DNA of 9,624 bases from an uncultured Chlorobiaceae bacterium (GCA_903929845.1 CAIYWF010000069.1:1-9624), one strand, 5' to 3'; positions 1 through 5,996 are shown, counted from the first letter of the stretch. The notes: a model not told the origin generated them from the letters alone. Program-made: numbers and translations.

Positions 1-134
1 CCCAGATTCTGGACTGGTTCGACTGCATTGAGACAACCCACGTGCGAACAGCCCTGGGCAACTACCGTTGGTCTACCGAATCAGTAGCCAGAGACAGCTT
101 GTTCCTGGAATATCTGGGAGTGCCCAGCAAATAG
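1..134 (+). CDS. 3' end of an unrecognised plus-strand gene
   Basis: An open frame enters from the left edge (first full codon at base 3) and stops at TAG 132-134, giving 43 residues. The tail is aromatic and moderately charged: it begins QILDWFDCIETTHV, has LGNYRWSTESVARDS in the middle and ends FLEYLGVPSK. It is the only plus-strand gene in the window and runs convergently into the minus-strand cassette, whose last stop codon lies 8 bp away. I see no transposase, integrase or known catalytic motif in so short a piece and cannot name a family. Codon use looks plausible and the frame stays open to the edge, which favours a true gene end, but with 43 codons this could still be chance. Confidence 0.5.
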   Translation, partial: QILDWFDCIETTHVRTALGNYRWSTESVARDSLFLEYLGVPSK

Positions 135-142
135 TGTACGCT

Positions 143-691
143 TTATCCTACTTTCAGGATATCAAAAGAATAACGGCCTGACTGTTCCGTATAGCGAAGT
201 TGACGCACAACCTTGAGCAGCACAGGATCGCTCTCAATCTCTGTCGATTGCACAAAACGTTCAAGCATGTATGAACCGCTGCTTCGAGCTTTAAGTGAGG
301 CCACAATTTTTTCATTCTCTTCCTCAGCCTCCTTCTCTCTTTGCCGGGCAGGATCCGCTGTTGTTGCAGCATCGCTCTGCACCTCTGATATCGGAGACTT
401 TTCTTCCTTGTCTACAGCTTCAGACTGCTCTTCGAGAAAGGGGATAAAGAGGCGTTTATAGAGTTCAAAAAATGTCGCCTGCTGTTCGGCTGAATGAGCC
501 AGTACGGGGCATAACCATAGATCGATCCCCTCCAGATTACCCGATGCAATGGCTTTTATGATAACATAGTGCGCTGTTTCAAGGGTATCGACACCAAAGC
601 TGAAACCCTGTTCCCGCAGAATTTCAAAAAACTCATCAAACGGATAGTGACGGTTGGCTGAAATATAGTTGGCCAGGGTATCCATCATCAT
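143..691 (-). CDS. CoxE/vWA-partner-like N-terminal protein, apparently lacking its vWA domain
   Basis: This is a 182-residue protein whose function is not known. Residues about 15-90 form a helical block with the spacing seen at the N-terminus of CoxE-like vWA proteins that work with MoxR ATPases: FFEILREQGFSFGVDTL, then a cysteine-containing helix and an FFELYKRLFIPF helix. Residues about 91-130 are a charged, low-complexity linker rich in E, K and Q, and a further segment runs to the end at RYSFDILKVG. A full vWA partner would be several hundred residues long with a MIDAS motif (DxSxS); none is present before the TAA. The start overlaps the stop of the MoxR gene by 1 nt (TAATG), and three consecutive ATG codons (691, 688, 685) make the exact start uncertain. 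Transcription with the ATPase gene is near certain. It may be a truncated vWA gene or a stand-alone accessory subunit. The family assignment is inference from pattern and context. Confidence 0.75.
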   Translation of the reverse strand: MMMDTLANYISANRHYPFDEFFEILREQGFSFGVDTLETAHYVIIKAIASGNLEGIDLWLCPVLAHSAEQQATFFELYKRLFIPFLEEQSEAVDKEEKSPISEVQSDAATTADPARQREKEAEEENEKIVASLKARSSGSYMLERFVQSTEIESDPVLLKVVRQLRYTEQSGRYSFDILKVG

Positions 692-1785
692 TACTTGAGA
701 GTATTGGATGTTATGGCTTCAGTAACCCGTTTCCAGTCATCAGCTTCCTTGGCTAAAACAGAGATTCCACTCAGCAGGGTTTCAGCATGTTCTGACGTTT
801 TGTCAAACTGATAGAGGTCATGAGGTGTAAACTTATGCCTTCGCATCCACCATATCCATAAAATCAGTTCGTGTGTGGCTGGTTTTTTCCCTTTAACCAG
901 ATCACTAATCGAAAAAAAGAGTTTGATCAACTCACCGCCCTCCTGTTTCGATATATCGGGTAAAATAGACTTTTTGGCCAGCAGAATTTTCATTAATTCT
1001 ATGGTGCCTGGCATTTGAATGTGAAAAAAGACGCAACGACGAAGAAATGCTTCTGGCAGGGTCTTTTCAGAATTGCTGGTAAGGATAACAACCGGCTTCA
1101 GCTCATCATTACCTGTCTTTTTATAAATGGGTTTTTCTTTGCTTGGAAATTGTATGCCATCGGCTGTTTTCAGTTGCGGCACTTCAAAGCTCATCTCCTC
1201 AATAATCGTCAAGATATCGTTGGGCAAATCACGGGGTGCCTTGTCAATTTCATCAATCAGAACAACCCTGCGTCTCGGCACACCTTCGTCATTTTGACCG
1301 CTTGAATCACGAATTGCCCGACCAAGTGCTACATAGGTTATAAACATCTCCTCAATTTTAGCCACTGTCAATTCCACGCTACCCTTTATTTTAATATTCA
1401 CTTTCTGGAAATGGGCAAGGCTGTCGTAGCGGTAGAGCAGATCTGTTGCCACGGAATCGGTTCGTGTCGCAAAATGTTCAACCTTTCCCCAGCCAAAATG
1501 GTCGGCAAGATGCCAGGCGAGATCTGACTTTCCTGTTCCAGGTGCACCTGTCAGCAGCAGGGGTTTATGTAGCATCAACGCCACATTGACCGCATGTATC
1601 AACGCCTCCGAAGGTTTATACTCTTCGCCCCGTTTGATAGTACCCTTAGATTGGTGATCTTCGTCACGTTTAAGCATGGGAAACTGATCATCCCGACTCA
1701 ACTCGAATGGCAAAGGGCTTTTTTCGTTTAGCTTAAAGCTTTTGTTCTCTTCGGCCCTTTTTTTGTAGAAATTATATTTTTCCAT
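691..1785 (-). CDS. MoxR-type AAA+ ATPase
   Basis: This is a 364-residue AAA+ ATPase of the MoxR class, which as a family remodel or activate partner proteins, usually together with vWA-domain proteins. Seen directly: Walker A GAPGTGKS at residues 80-87, Walker B VVLIDEID at 174-181, sensor 1 with VILTSN at 233-238, and the following LPEAFLRRC with the arginine pair 249-250 expected for an arginine finger. A C-terminal helical region holds a tryptophan-rich patch around 310-313. The start chosen is ATG 1785, which overlaps the end of the preceding gene by 14 nt; an in-frame TTG lies 27 nt further upstream (1812) and is less likely. The stop overlaps the next gene by one base. The tight packing with an adaptor/NTPase-like gene before and a CoxE-like gene after suggests one functional complex. 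The ATPase assignment is firm; the conflict-system role is inference. Confidence 0.92.
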   Translation of the reverse strand: MEKYNFYKKRAEENKSFKLNEKSPLPFELSRDDQFPMLKRDEDHQSKGTIKRGEEYKPSEALIHAVNVALMLHKPLLLTGAPGTGKSDLAWHLADHFGWGKVEHFATRTDSVATDLLYRYDSLAHFQKVNIKIKGSVELTVAKIEEMFITYVALGRAIRDSSGQNDEGVPRRRVVLIDEIDKAPRDLPNDILTIIEEMSFEVPQLKTADGIQFPSKEKPIYKKTGNDELKPVVILTSNSEKTLPEAFLRRCVFFHIQMPGTIELMKILLAKKSILPDISKQEGGELIKLFFSISDLVKGKKPATHELILWIWWMRRHKFTPHDLYQFDKTSEHAETLLSGISVLAKEADDWKRVTEAITSNTLK

Positions 1786-2722
1786 TGTTAGATTTGTCTT
1801 CACTTTTTTCAAATAATTGTAATTTTTCTACTGCGTCAGCGAAGGTCATCGGATCGCAGTTACATAATTTGATATATCCAGGTTTAAATGATTTTCCATC
1901 AAATAATGCCGAGAAATCTTCACCGTCCACTAGTTCATGTTCATGACAACGACACAGGTAATAGTTCGATAAAGCTGGAGAATGCTCTGATACTTTTGGC
2001 AGTTCCTTTACATGAATAAAAAGAACTACTGGTTTTTCAGGTTGTAAACTGGCCCATAACTTGTAATATTTATTGAAATCAGAAAAATTGAAATCAGAAA
2101 TTACTTTTTGTACAATAAAATGAGTTTCAGACTTTTTTTCCTCCTTCTTTTTAAAACTGGAAGGAATCTGCGATAATGTGACATCAGTAATGCCAAAATA
2201 TTTTCGCATATAGTGCATAAAATGTTTTTCGCGATCTTTTTTATTTACAATATTCAAATGATCGCGCATACTCCCTTTTATGCTCCCTTTTATGCTACTT
2301 TGAGGTAGACGAAATTCATGTCTGTAATATGAGTGCAAAATGTTATGAAGTTGAAGCGAATACGCATTTAAGTTCGGCTCAATCAAAACAACTTTGACTT
2401 TTTGTTTTTGATCAAGACATAAGTCTCTAAAGGCATTTTTTATATTGTTTTTATCCAAATGATACCATTGGGGACATGACTCACGGGAATCATCTTCGGG
2501 TGAATCATCATCAATTGAATCATCGTAGAGTGACAATAAGTTTTGCATTTCGCCAACCCAGCGTGGTCTGTCATGATCACTCAACCCGTCAATGTATTGT
2601 TGCTGTTTTTGTTTGAACCTTACCTTGTCGTCACCCCGGAATGTCAACTTCGCCGCTTCCCGTAAAGCTTCATCAATGGTCGCTGGATTTGCGAGCATCA
2701 TGATAATATCTTCAACACTCAT
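1772..2722 (-). CDS. Adaptor domain fused to a Walker-A-less NTPase-like region (possible EAD-iSTAND protein)
   Basis: This is a 316-residue protein. Residues 1-66 are a compact helical domain (NPATIDEALREAAKL, then RGDDKVRFKQKQQQYIDGL and DRPRWVGEM) almost identical to the C-terminus of the neighbouring gene product. An acidic linker (about 67-82, nine D and two E) follows. The rest has an alternating alpha/beta look: a hydrophobic strand VVLIEP at 111-116 where a P-loop would be expected but with no GKT/GKS, and a Walker-B-like strand PVVLFIHVKEL at 231-241. That layout recalls the inactive STAND (iSTAND) region of effector-associated conflict systems; this is inference, not a proven match. 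ATG 2722 is preferred because AAAGG lies 4 nt upstream; the in-frame GTG at 2740 has no ribosome site. The C-terminal two thirds is clearly more AT-rich than the adaptor part, suggesting a composite origin. It overlaps the MoxR gene by 14 nt. Confidence 0.85.
   Translation of the reverse strand: MSVEDIIMMLANPATIDEALREAAKLTFRGDDKVRFKQKQQQYIDGLSDHDRPRWVGEMQNLLSLYDDSIDDDSPEDDSRESCPQWYHLDKNNIKNAFRDLCLDQKQKVKVVLIEPNLNAYSLQLHNILHSYYRHEFRLPQSSIKGSIKGSMRDHLNIVNKKDREKHFMHYMRKYFGITDVTLSQIPSSFKKKEEKKSETHFIVQKVISDFNFSDFNKYYKLWASLQPEKPVVLFIHVKELPKVSEHSPALSNYYLCRCHEHELVDGEDFSALFDGKSFKPGYIKLCNCDPMTFADAVEKLQLFEKSEDKSNNGKI
2271..2294. repeat. 12-bp tandem duplication inside a coding region
   Basis: The unit CTCCCTTTTATG occurs twice in tandem (2271-2282, 2283-2294). 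Because it is 12 bp it stays in frame and encodes the repeated tetrapeptide in SIKGSIKGS, around residues 143-151 of the minus-strand NTPase-like protein. It probably arose by slippage and extends a loop without breaking the gene. Confidence 0.8.
2546..2690. repeat. Direct repeat copy 1 (adaptor-domain coding DNA)
   Basis: This segment aligns without gaps to 2786-2930, exactly 240 bp away. Bases 2565-2639 are identical over 75 bp; the flanks diverge to both sides, with substitutions at 2552, 2564 and 2640 and more scattered differences to about 2690. It encodes the adaptor-like domain at the N-terminus of the 316-residue protein. Confidence 0.95.
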
Positions 2723-2758
2723 ACTGCCTTTAATTTGCACTGTTATTATGGATTGCTA

Positions 2759-3370
2759 TCACAGATACTGTGCAAGAAAGTTTTTCATTTCACCAACCCA
2801 GCGGGGTCTGTCATGATCACTCAACCCGTCAATGTATTGTTGCTGTTTTTGTTTGAACCTTACCTTGTCGTCACCCCGGTATGGCAAATTCGCCGCTTCC
2901 TGCAAAGCTTCGCCAAGGGTCGCAGGATTATCAAGCAGTTGCATGATGTCCTTGCCCGAGTTACTGGCGGACGAATCACCAAGGATTTCTCTGGTTCCCT
3001 CTGCCGGTTTCAGTTGGTTTTCGCTCTGCACCAGGTTCAGCTCCCGGCTCTCATAAGCTTCAGGGTGTGCGGCCATGCGCATCATCTCCATCTTGATCTC
3101 TGCAAGTTGAGTAAACATTCTGTCGCGCTCTGCCTTGTCCCTGATATTGGCAATGGTCTGACAGAGGTCGTACTGCTGCAAATCCATCAGCATAAGCTTT
3201 TCGGATACTTTCACAAACTCGGGAGAGAGCTTGAACTGCCCAAGCTTGAAATCAAAATCCGCCAGTTCTGAGGAAGAGAGGTCAGCAGAGAGAGCACTGA
3301 AATCAAGTGTTTTTGTGGCGTAGGTGAAAAATTTCCGACACGCTGGTTTTGAAGAGAAGAATGGAGTCAT
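2759..3370 (-). CDS. Unrecognised helical protein with C-terminal adaptor (EAD-like) domain; candidate effector or sensor
   Basis: This is a 203-residue protein of unknown function. Residues 1-50 are mixed (TLDFSALSADLSSSELADF), about 50-105 is strongly helical with a methionine-rich stretch (MDLQQYDLC, then EIKMEMMRMA), 106-138 is a flexible linker, and 139-203 is the adaptor-like domain shared with the next gene product. No signal peptide, membrane span or recognised catalytic motif is visible. ATG 3370 is chosen because AAGGA lies 5 nt before it. Other in-frame starts are ATG 3412 (AGGA 4 nt upstream), ATG 3406 and GTG 3538; the extra N-terminal residues from the GTG look like translated leader. 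It is first in the cassette, 36 nt before the next start. In EAD systems the protein carrying a matching adaptor outside the core is usually the effector, so this is the candidate; the role is inference. Confidence 0.82.
   Translation of the reverse strand: MTPFFSSKPACRKFFTYATKTLDFSALSADLSSSELADFDFKLGQFKLSPEFVKVSEKLMLMDLQQYDLCQTIANIRDKAERDRMFTQLAEIKMEMMRMAAHPEAYESRELNLVQSENQLKPAEGTREILGDSSASNSGKDIMQLLDNPATLGEALQEAANLPYRGDDKVRFKQKQQQYIDGLSDHDRPRWVGEMKNFLAQYL
2786..2930. repeat. Direct repeat copy 2 (adaptor-domain coding DNA)
   Basis: Partner of the copy at 2546-2690, with the identical core at 2805-2879. Here it encodes the C-terminal domain of the 203-residue upstream protein. In both genes the repeat is in the same reading frame and orientation, so it carries a protein domain rather than a mobile-element end. 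No inverted termini or target duplications are visible around either copy. Confidence 0.95.
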
Positions 3371-3425
3371 TGGTTTCCTTATCTTGAAAATAATGAGGCG
3401 TAACATGGTCATGGTATCCTGCACC

Positions 3426-3481
3426 AGCCTTTTCTTCCGAACAACCACAACGCCAAAATCCGCCGTATAAGAGAAAAGGCT
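3426..3481. repeat. Inverted repeat in the leader of the adaptor cassette
   Basis: AGCCTTTTCT at 3426-3435 is the exact reverse complement of AGAAAAGGCT at 3472-3481, leaving a 36-nt loop. It lies between the candidate promoter and the preferred ATG of the 203-residue protein, so it could be a regulator site or an mRNA fold. A long loop and a 10-bp arm make chance possible. Confidence 0.4.
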
Positions 3482-3543
3482 ACACAGGCAGAAGAAAGAG
3501 CCCGGCATGTTCGCAGCAATCCGGCGTAGGCCGGACACTGCGC

Positions 3544-3571
3544 AATTTACTTATTATGCGAGCGTTATCAA
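3544..3571 (-). promoter_or_regulatory. Candidate promoter of the adaptor/MoxR cassette
   Basis: On the minus strand, TTGATA (3566-3571) is followed after 16 nt by TAAATT (3544-3549), matching 5/6 and 4/6 of the sigma-70-like consensus. It would leave a leader of about 165 nt before ATG 3370. A small perfect hairpin, TCCGGC-gtag-GCCGGA (3520-3535), lies just downstream. The match is modest and the region is AT-rich, so this is tentative. Confidence 0.25.
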
Positions 3572-3623
3572 GGTGGTTCACTCAATAAATCCGTGCCAGA
3601 AGAACCCTGCAAATAATTTTAAC

Positions 3624-3641
3624 CCCGTCGAATTCGACGGG
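3624..3641 (-). terminator. Perfect 18-bp palindrome, possible terminator of the Rpn-family gene
   Basis: CCCGTCGAATTCGACGGG is perfectly palindromic and starts 8 bp past the stop codon of the minus-strand nuclease gene. Read on that strand it is a 7-bp GC-rich stem with a 4-nt loop followed by GTTAAAATTATTT, a poor but T-containing tail. It could be a weak terminator or a protein-binding palindrome. Confidence 0.45.
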
Positions 3642-3649
3642 AATGAAGT

Positions 3650-4507
3650 TCACCTTCGCTCTGCCAAAAAGGAAGCAATATCAGACATACTCAACCCGGT
3701 GAACTCTGCTATGGTATTCGTATCAATACCTTTGCCAGCCATGTTCAGCACAATGGCTTTTGATGCTTTTTCCATCCCTATTTCTATGTTTTTGTCCGCT
3801 CCAGAGGCGATGATGCTTGCTACATCGGTGAACTCTTTCAGACGAATTTCGTAGACTTGACGCTCCTCTTCATTAAACATCCGATCAATCGCAGCAATGG
3901 CTTTCACAATATTTTTATCGGATGCCAGCTCTTTTGGCGTATGCTCCCGGTCAAGTTGATGCGCTGTCGTTAAAAAACTGCTCCAGCGATCCAGTGCGCT
4001 CTGAATTTCGTGATACTTTTTTGTAAACTTTTTTAACTCTATATAGTGCAGCTCAAAAACATCGTGCAGGCGGTCATCCTTGCCCGTCGCGGTATTGATT
4101 ATTTTGTAACAACTGTGAACCTCCGTGGTATCAGGCACAAAATTGTAGTCGAGAATGTTGATGCTGATGGTTTTTTTCAGCTCCTTGTACATCATCCCTT
4201 CACTGAGCTGTTCTGTCACCAGTTTTGCCCAGTAATAGATCGCACGTTTGTCAAAGTTGTTGTCTTCCCTGATCTGCATTTCGACGTTGAACCAGCGACC
4301 ATTTTCATCTTTGGCCTTGATATCAAGTATAGAGATTTTATCCGCCCGGTAATCGGCCAGGTTAAAGGGATTTTTCAACTCCACCTCCACCACCTGATCC
4401 TCTTCCGAAACAATGGCATTAATCAACGAGATCAGTAAATCCTTGTTCTCTTCACTGCCAAAGAGCTTTTTAAAGGCGAAATCAACACGGGGATTTATTT
4501 TGCACAT
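3650..4507 (-). CDS. Rpn/PD-(D/E)XK nuclease family protein (often annotated as putative transposase)
   Basis: This is a 285-residue member of the Rpn/PDDEXK_2 family, DNA nucleases of the restriction-endonuclease fold, often labelled 'transposase'; better-studied members act as recombination-promoting nucleases or in phage defence. The start MCKINPRVDFAFKKLFG is the classic family N-terminus. The active-site pattern is visible as LDIKAKD with D62, then NVEMQI with E76 and Q78. The C-terminus has the usual motif of a GMEKA helix, a glycine turn and TGLSMSDIASFL near 270-281. ATG 4507 was chosen for this family start (weak GGA 8 nt upstream); an in-frame ATG at 4588 adds 27 unlikely residues. 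Length and active site look complete. No terminal inverted repeats are seen around it, so it is not demonstrably part of an insertion sequence. It stands alone between the adaptor cassette and vapBC. Confidence 0.93.
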   Translation of the reverse strand: MCKINPRVDFAFKKLFGSEENKDLLISLINAIVSEEDQVVEVELKNPFNLADYRADKISILDIKAKDENGRWFNVEMQIREDNNFDKRAIYYWAKLVTEQLSEGMMYKELKKTISINILDYNFVPDTTEVHSCYKIINTATGKDDRLHDVFELHYIELKKFTKKYHEIQSALDRWSSFLTTAHQLDREHTPKELASDKNIVKAIAAIDRMFNEEERQVYEIRLKEFTDVASIIASGADKNIEIGMEKASKAIVLNMAGKGIDTNTIAEFTGLSMSDIASFLAERR

Positions 4508-4760
4508 GGTTGTATCCGGTTCATGATCAATAAAAACGGGAAAGAATTTTGGCCAACAATGAACAGACGCAAATTCCTGTCTGCCCATTTTAACGTATAA
4601 TTGAGCGAAATATAAGAATTCTTCTTCTATACATGCTTATGGAGACAACATCAAACAGAAAAGCAGAAGCAAGAGGCCAAGTGTCTGCGGAACAAGAACC
4701 CGGGATTCAGTGGATTTTGATTGGCTTTCATACTGACGATAAAACATCATTGCCTGAGGC
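4508..4760. other. Intergenic region upstream of the Rpn-family gene
   Basis: This 253-bp gap probably holds the promoter of the nuclease gene, but no convincing -35/-10 pair stands out; TTATAT, 17 nt, TAAAAT near 4585-4613 on the minus strand is the best and is weak. A 10-bp palindrome AAGAATTCTT lies at 4614-4623. A plus-strand open frame starting at 4633 runs into antisense vapC and has no supporting features. No RNA gene was recognised. Confidence 0.5.
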
Positions 4761-5171
4761 TCAATACTCTGAAATCACCCAATTTTCAATCTGTAATGCA
4801 GGTACCCTGATAAACTCCTTGACATTGTTGGTGACCATAATCAGCCCTTCACTGCGGGCATGAGCGGCAATATGGACGTCATTGACACCAATTTGCTGAC
4901 CCGTTTTTGCAAGAAGTGCACGAATGGCACCGTAATGCTGCGAAGCTTTTGGACCGTAAGGCAAAACCTCCAGTCTGCTACAGAAATCTTCAATCCCCGA
5001 GAGGTTTGCACTCACGTTGTTGCTCTTTTCCGCCCCATAATACAATTCAGATAACGTGATGGATGAGATGGCCATTCGGTCTGCATTTATGTTAAACACC
5101 TCCAATACCTCGATGGGACGACGCTTCAAGGTATAGATAACGATATTGGTATCAAGAAGATAGCGTAGCAT
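4761..5171 (-). CDS. vapC: VapC-type PIN-domain toxin ribonuclease
   Basis: This 136-residue PIN-domain protein is the toxin of a type II toxin-antitoxin pair; VapC toxins are Mg2+-dependent RNases that typically cut tRNA or rRNA when freed from VapB. The PIN signature is complete: LLDTNIVIY with D7, SSITLSELYYGAEKS with E42, GVNDVHIAAHA with D98, and the C-terminal TNNVKEF followed by PALQIENW. The length is normal for the family. ATG 5171 overlaps the antitoxin stop by one base (TAATG), the usual coupling in vapBC operons. The active-site residues look intact, so the toxin is probably functional. The RNA target cannot be told from the sequence. Confidence 0.96.
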   Translation of the reverse strand: MLRYLLDTNIVIYTLKRRPIEVLEVFNINADRMAISSITLSELYYGAEKSNNVSANLSGIEDFCSRLEVLPYGPKASQHYGAIRALLAKTGQQIGVNDVHIAAHARSEGLIMVTNNVKEFIRVPALQIENWVISEY

Positions 5172-5404
5172 TACAAAGCCTCCCGCTCTTGCTGCTCCTC
5201 TGCGTCACGCTCTTCCATAAAATCATCCGTAACCTTTTGCGGCCCAAGAAAAAAACTGTCCCAAGTCTGCCCGACAGGCGCAATTATCCGCTCATTACCT
5301 TTTACCCGAATGCTTACTTTTTTAACACTCTCCGGCAAACGGGCATCAACAGGCAATCTTACTGCCTGCGAGCGATTATTGATAAATACGGTGCTGATAG
5401 TCAT
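5171..5404 (-). CDS. vapB: VapB-type antitoxin (AbrB/SpoVT DNA-binding fold)
   Basis: This is a 77-residue antitoxin. The N-terminus (VFINNRSQAVRLPVDARLP) is the hallmark of VapB proteins with a swapped-hairpin AbrB/SpoVT DNA-binding domain. The C-terminal half, with TWDSFFLGP and an acidic helix ending EEQQEREAL, is the part that wraps the toxin in this family. The start is ATG 5404, preceded by a clear AGGAG 7 nt upstream; an ATG 51 nt further upstream adds residues that do not fit the family. VapB-VapC complexes normally repress their own promoter, and a good candidate promoter lies just upstream, so autoregulation is expected though no operator was pinned down. Confidence 0.95.
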   Translation of the reverse strand: MTISTVFINNRSQAVRLPVDARLPESVKKVSIRVKGNERIIAPVGQTWDSFFLGPQKVTDDFMEERDAEEQQEREAL

Positions 5405-5437
5405 TATTCTCTCCTGAAAGAATGGATATCTTATCTG

Positions 5438-5466
5438 TATATAGCAAATAATCACCGGGCAAGCAA
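5438..5466 (-). promoter_or_regulatory. Candidate promoter of vapBC
   Basis: On the minus strand, TTGCTT (5461-5466), a 17-nt spacer and TATATA (5438-5443) form a good sigma-70-like pair. Transcription would start near 5431, giving a leader of about 27 nt before the vapB ATG that contains the AGGAG ribosome site. Confidence 0.5.
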
Positions 5467-5530
5467 TCTCCCTTGACTCGTAAATCCGCGCTTCCGAACA
5501 AAAGCAGCAAACAAGGGATTTTCAAGAAAG

Positions 5531-5562
5531 CAAAAAGGCACTTGACCAAAGTGTCAAGCGCC
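5531..5562 (-). terminator. Rho-independent terminator of the basic secreted protein gene
   Basis: The minus strand reads GGCGCTTGAC, a 6-nt loop, GTCAAGTGCC and then TTTTTG. This is a 10-position stem with one mismatch (5537-5562) and a five-T tract (5532-5536). It lies 38 bp after the stop codon of the 82-residue protein and separates that gene from vapBC. Confidence 0.85.
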
Positions 5563-5600
5563 CTCGTGCTGTTGTCATTCTTGCTCAGAAAAGCTGGTGC

Positions 5601-5849
5601 TTATCTGGCATACCTGTGATGTCTCTTGTGGTGACGCCCTGCTCTTTTAGAAAAACCCCTTCTGCTGGCTTTTTTCCTTAAACCTCTTTTTCTAAACGAC
5701 CTTTCCCTGGGGCCATGAGCTTCAGCTTTTGCTGAAACTTCTACCGATGGCTTTGTTCCTGCTGCTCTGTCTTCAGCCAAGGAAAGTCCGCCGAAAATTC
5801 CGGTCGTGGCGAATGAAATGAGAAGACCGACAATCAGATTTTTTTTCAT
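5601..5849 (-). CDS. Small secreted, highly basic protein of unknown function
   Basis: This 82-residue protein has a standard N-terminal signal peptide: MKKN, a hydrophobic core at about 5-22, and a likely signal peptidase I site after SLA (residue 25). The mature part has two halves: residues 26-46, a small-residue A/E/K segment, and 47-82, dominated by arginine, lysine and histidine (for example LRKKASRRGFSKRA and GRHHKRHHRYAR). The net positive charge is very high for its size. It would be exported to the periplasm or outside, where such a tail could bind nucleic acid, polysaccharide, phospholipid or metal (six histidines in all). I do not recognise a family. The start is ATG 5849 with only a weak GGTAG upstream; no convincing promoter was found (TTGAAA, 17 nt, CGTATT is the nearest). 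Its own terminator follows, so it is a single-gene unit. A signal peptide plus terminator argues against chance. Confidence 0.72.
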   Translation of the reverse strand: MKKNLIVGLLISFATTGIFGGLSLAEDRAAGTKPSVEVSAKAEAHGPRERSFRKRGLRKKASRRGFSKRAGRHHKRHHRYAR

Positions 5850-5954
5850 GTTTACTACCGTTAGAATTCGTTAATAAATTGGAGTAATTCTATATACTTC
5901 CCGTTTATTAATACGAGCAGAATCTGCAATTCTTTCAAAAAAAATCACATAACG

Positions 5955-5993
5955 AGAAAAAGGCGACCATGGAACATGCCATGATCGCCTTTT
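5955..5993 (-). terminator. Strong rho-independent terminator after the tRNA pair
   Basis: Arms at 5958-5972 and 5979-5993 form a 15-position stem with a 6-nt loop (5973-5978). On the minus strand all pairs are canonical except one G-U, and the stem runs into TTTTTCTC. It begins 4 nt past the 3' end of tRNA-Pro and marks the end of the core transcription unit. Confidence 0.9.
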
Positions 5994-5996
5994 GGG

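Noticed and set aside
1..134. Assignment of the left-edge fragment to a transposase, reverse transcriptase or regulator tail
   Set aside because: Forty-three residues show only vague resemblance to several family ends; no diagnostic motif supports any one.
2546..2930. CRISPR or mobile-element interpretation of the long direct repeat
   Set aside because: There are only two copies, both in frame in coding sequence, with the spacing filled by gene ends; they encode a shared protein domain.
3371..3538. N-terminal extension of the adaptor-tailed protein from GTG 3538
   Set aside because: The extension is cysteine-rich and irregular, contains hairpins, and is followed by a better ATG with a strong ribosome site at 3370.
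3650..4507. Insertion sequence built around the 'transposase'-like gene
   Set aside because: The Rpn/PD-(D/E)XK family is commonly mislabelled transposase. No terminal inverted repeats or target duplications were seen; the palindromes at 3624-3641 and 4614-4623 do not match each other.
4633..4863. Plus-strand open frame of 76 codons upstream of the Rpn-family gene
   Set aside because: Its second half is antisense to the C-terminus of vapC, and the first half has no ribosome site or protein-like pattern.
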